From Verrucomicrobiota bacterium (GTDB lineage Bacteria > Verrucomicrobiota > Verrucomicrobiia > Chthoniobacterales > UBA10450), in contig QHOF01000053.1 of the NCBI GenBank assembly GCA_003219335.1, positions 1 to 6,322 on the forward strand: a stretch of 6,322 nt of DNA, read 5' to 3'. The notes below the pieces were generated by a model. That model had not been told where the DNA came from, did not search any database, and was given only the letters and a program-made list of their open reading frames with translations. A program made the position numbers and the translations under genes. Positions 4,483-6,322 of the stretch are shown here, one piece after another; the first letter of the stretch is position 1, and each line of letters begins with the position of its first letter.

Positions 4483-6322
4483 TCACCAGTCCTTATAGAC
4501 ATGGCGCGTAACTCTGCGTTCATCAAGTTGGACTCGCGCCTCTTCGTCTTTCATCGATTCAAGGAGCGCCAGCGCCTGGCGTTCGCTCATCTGGCCCTCT
4601 TTTTCCGGCTCGGCCTCGGCAGTCTGCGCGTTTTTGTCCGGTGGGTTCTGCGGTTTTTGTTCTCCTGCGCCCTTCACTTCGCCTGCGAATTTCTTTTGCG
4701 GCGATTCCGCCGGAGTAGGAGATGGATTTTCTTCGTCGCCTTCTCCGGGCGAGGGCGACGGCATCTCATTTTCTCCTTCGCCTGGGCTGGGTGATTCTTC
4801 CGCCTGCCGTTCCCCAGGCGACGGTGAAGGCTGGTTCGCCTGCTGCTTTTCCGCGCCTGGCGAGGGAGAAGGACTCTCGCCGGGTTGTTGCTGCTGTTTC
4901 TTTTGCGGCTCGTTCTTCGCCTGCGCCCGCTCGTTTTGCTTTTGTTCTTTTTGCTCTTTGTCGTTGTCCGATTGGTTTTGCGACTGTTGATCTTGTGATT
5001 GCTGCTGCTGATCTTTTTTCTCTTGCTGGCCCTGACTCTGCTGTTGTTGCTGCTGCTGGTTTTGCTCTTGCTGTTGATTCTGCTGCGGCTGTTTTTGCTG
5101 CTGGTTCTGATTTTGTTGTCGCTGCTGATCTTGCTTGTTCTGTTGATCCTGATTTTGCTGCTTCTGTTGATTCTGCTTGTTCTGTTGCGGCGGCGACGGG
5201 GAGGGGGAAGGCTGTTGCTGCGATTTCTTGTTCTTTAACTCCTCGATCTTCTTTTTGACGTAATCGTAGTTGTCTTTGGCTTCCTTGTTTTGTGGATCGA
5301 GTTTGAGCGTTTGCTCATAATGATCGAGTGCGTTTTCCCAATCGCTGAGCTTTTTCTTGTCGCTTTTCTCGGCTTCGCCGCGCTGATAAAGCGTGTTGCC
5401 AAGATTGTAATTGCTCTTGCTCTGCAAACCCGTATCCCGCGTGAGCAGTGCCTGGCTGAACGATTCCAGCGCTTTGTTGTAATCTTTTAATTTGTAAGCG
5501 GCCGCGCCCGAATCGAACTGGAGCTTATCCTCGGCGCGTGATTCTGGATGCGATTTTAGCGTCTCCTCAAACTGGCTATAGGCGTCTTCGAATTTTCCCT
5601 CACGATAGGCGTCGATGCCGGGAGCCGAGGCAAACGCGAACGAAGCGAGCAAGATCATGAGAACCGCCGCAGCGCCAGCCGCTTTGGCAGGCGAAAGCAG
5701 GTACGCTCGCTCGCGCACGCGTTCGCCACGGCGAATCCGTCCGGTGGCGGATTTGCGCTCGGGAAGCAGGATCGATAATGCCAGAGCAATCAACGCCGCG
5801 CTCAATGGCCATTCGTAACGCTCAATCGGCCGGCGCGACAAACGAACATCCATTTCTGCAGCCTGCATTTTTGCCAATCCCTCACTTTGAACCTGCTGCA
5901 TGGTGCGAGGCCCATTTTCCAAATGTACATAAAATCCGCCTGTGGCTTGCGCAATCTCGCGCAAACGTTTCTCATCCAGCTTTGATTTGACGACCTGACC
6001 GGCTGAATCCTTTACAAACGCAGTCTGGCCATCTTCGCCGGTGATGGGAATCAGCGAGCCCTGCGGAGTTCCAACGCCGACTGTGAAAATTCGTACACCC
6101 GCGTCAGCCGCTTGTTTTGCTGGCTTTACGGCATCACCGCTTAACTCCTCGCGGTCTGTAACATCGCCGTCGGTAAAGATGATGAGCGCGCGATTACCAG
6201 TTGCGCTTTTGCCAAAGCTCTGCGCGGCAAGAGCAACGGCGCTGGAGATGTTGGTTCCACCCTCGGGGATCGTCTTCGTATCCAGATCATTGATTGCCTC
6301 AACAACAGCATCGTAATCAATC
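4483..6322 (-). CDS. BatB-BatC fusion: VWA domain plus TPR protein, 5' partial
   Basis: The frame is open to the window edge, so the start codon and the first MIDAS motif (DxSxS) are outside; 612 residues are visible. Residues 1 to about 160 are the C-terminal half of a VWA domain: EGGTNISS supplies the MIDAS threonine and IFTDGDVTD the MIDAS aspartate. A TM segment (WPLSAALIALALSILLPE, about 171-188) is the usual BatB end. A basic linker (RIRRGERVRER) follows, then a second hydrophobic segment (about 213-233) resembling a BatC signal peptide, TPR repeats (about 234-354), a Q/N-rich tract, PSPSPGE repeats, and a tail with MSERQALALLESM ending KDW. In the Bat family BatB and BatC are usually separate, so this looks like a fusion; a BatC start at GTG 5718 cannot be excluded. 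The positive linker between two TMs predicts that both VWA and TPR parts face the periplasm. The TTG at 5964 lies inside the VWA domain and is not the start. Confidence 0.88.
   Translation of the reverse strand, partial: IDYDAVVEAINDLDTKTIPEGGTNISSAVALAAQSFGKSATGNRALIIFTDGDVTDREELSGDAVKPAKQAADAGVRIFTVGVGTPQGSLIPITGEDGQTAFVKDSAGQVVKSKLDEKRLREIAQATGGFYVHLENGPRTMQQVQSEGLAKMQAAEMDVRLSRRPIERYEWPLSAALIALALSILLPERKSATGRIRRGERVRERAYLLSPAKAAGAAAVLMILLASFAFASAPGIDAYREGKFEDAYSQFEETLKSHPESRAEDKLQFDSGAAAYKLKDYNKALESFSQALLTRDTGLQSKSNYNLGNTLYQRGEAEKSDKKKLSDWENALDHYEQTLKLDPQNKEAKDNYDYVKKKIEELKNKKSQQQPSPSPSPPQQNKQNQQKQQNQDQQNKQDQQRQQNQNQQQKQPQQNQQQEQNQQQQQQQSQGQQEKKDQQQQSQDQQSQNQSDNDKEQKEQKQNERAQAKNEPQKKQQQQPGESPSPSPGAEKQQANQPSPSPGERQAEESPSPGEGENEMPSPSPGEGDEENPSPTPAESPQKKFAGEVKGAGEQKPQNPPDKNAQTAEAEPEKEGQMSERQALALLESMKDEEARVQLDERRVTRHVYKDW
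4699..4884 (-). repeat. PSPSPGE repeat-coding tract in BatC part
   Basis: This segment encodes at least five imperfect Pro-Ser-Pro-Ser-Pro-Gly(-Glu) units separated by acidic or Gln-rich spacers (PGESPSPSPG, QPSPSPGE, EESPSPGEGE, EMPSPSPGEGD, ENPSPTPAE). An additional PSPSPSPP precedes the Q/N tract near 5190-5215. It is likely an extended, disordered spacer leading to the conserved C-terminal tail. Confidence 0.7.
4885..5220 (-). repeat. Q/N-rich low-complexity coding tract in BatC part
   Basis: About 112 codons encode almost only Gln, Asn, Lys, Asp, Glu and Ser in irregular KQQNQ-, QNQQQ- and DQQNK-like units. The DNA is a CTG/TTG/TTC-type imperfect triplet repeat on the plus strand. Q-rich spacers after the TPRs are common in BatC-like proteins, so this is probably a flexible periplasmic linker. 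Confidence 0.75.
5701..5760 (-). repeat. Half-length copy of the palindromic repeat at the BatB/BatC joint
   Basis: Read on the minus strand, this segment aligns with 2496-2552. Shared blocks in the same order are GCAARTCCGCCAC, CGGATTCG and GTGGCGAACG, followed by a GC-rich GCGAGCG-like end, with small indels between them. It lacks the left arm of the longer copy. It encodes the basic linker (RKSATGRIRRGERVRERAY) between the BatB-type TM and the BatC-type signal segment. Confidence 0.7.

Noticed and set aside
4999..5238. Plus-strand frame encoding almost pure leucine, resembling a membrane protein
   Set aside because: It is the antisense of the Q/N-rich tract: CAG/CAA codons read backwards give CTG/TTG.

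Overview
The window is a tightly packed, minus-strand gene block from a GC-moderate bacterium. It carries the distal half of a Bat (Bacteroides aerotolerance-type) operon followed by one conserved gene of unknown function. The Bat architecture, the Q/N- and PSPSPGE-rich BatC tail and several GC-rich palindromic dispersed repeats suggest a soil Verrucomicrobiota (Chthoniobacterales-like) genome. That placement is an inference from overall style, not from a marker gene. The frameshift described below and the repeat content would also fit a metagenome-assembled contig.

Layout in transcription order (right to left): (1) 6322-4483, a BatB-BatC fusion whose 5' end lies beyond the window: VWA domain, TM, short basic linker, second TM/signal-like segment, TPRs, Q/N-rich and PSPSPGE tracts, and a conserved tail ending in KDW. 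(2) 4474-4437, a short gap with four tandem heptamers abutting the batD ribosome binding site. (3) 4436-2568, BatD. (4) 2571-1726, BatE, whose GTG start overlaps the batD stop. (5) 1725-1564, an intergenic stretch with a GC-rich hairpin and a possible remnant of an HTH regulator. (6) 1563-152, a conserved cytosolic-looking protein of unknown function whose first ~28 codons are split from the remaining 441 by an apparent single-base deletion. (7) 151-1, an intergenic stretch with two dispersed repeats and an inverted repeat. No gene-free stretch exceeds 300 bases, and no tRNA, rRNA, CRISPR array or transposase gene was seen.

The Bat proteins are expected to form an envelope complex: BatB presents a VWA domain and BatC/BatE present TPRs in the periplasm, while BatD is a large anchored periplasmic protein. 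Such operons normally also contain a MoxR-type ATPase, a DUF58 protein and BatA, which would lie beyond the right edge here.

The most unusual observation is a palindromic dispersed repeat that has become protein-coding twice in this operon. One 92-bp copy forms nearly all of the BatE N-terminus ahead of the signal-peptide core. A second, half-length copy in the opposite orientation encodes the basic linker exactly at the BatB/BatC fusion joint.
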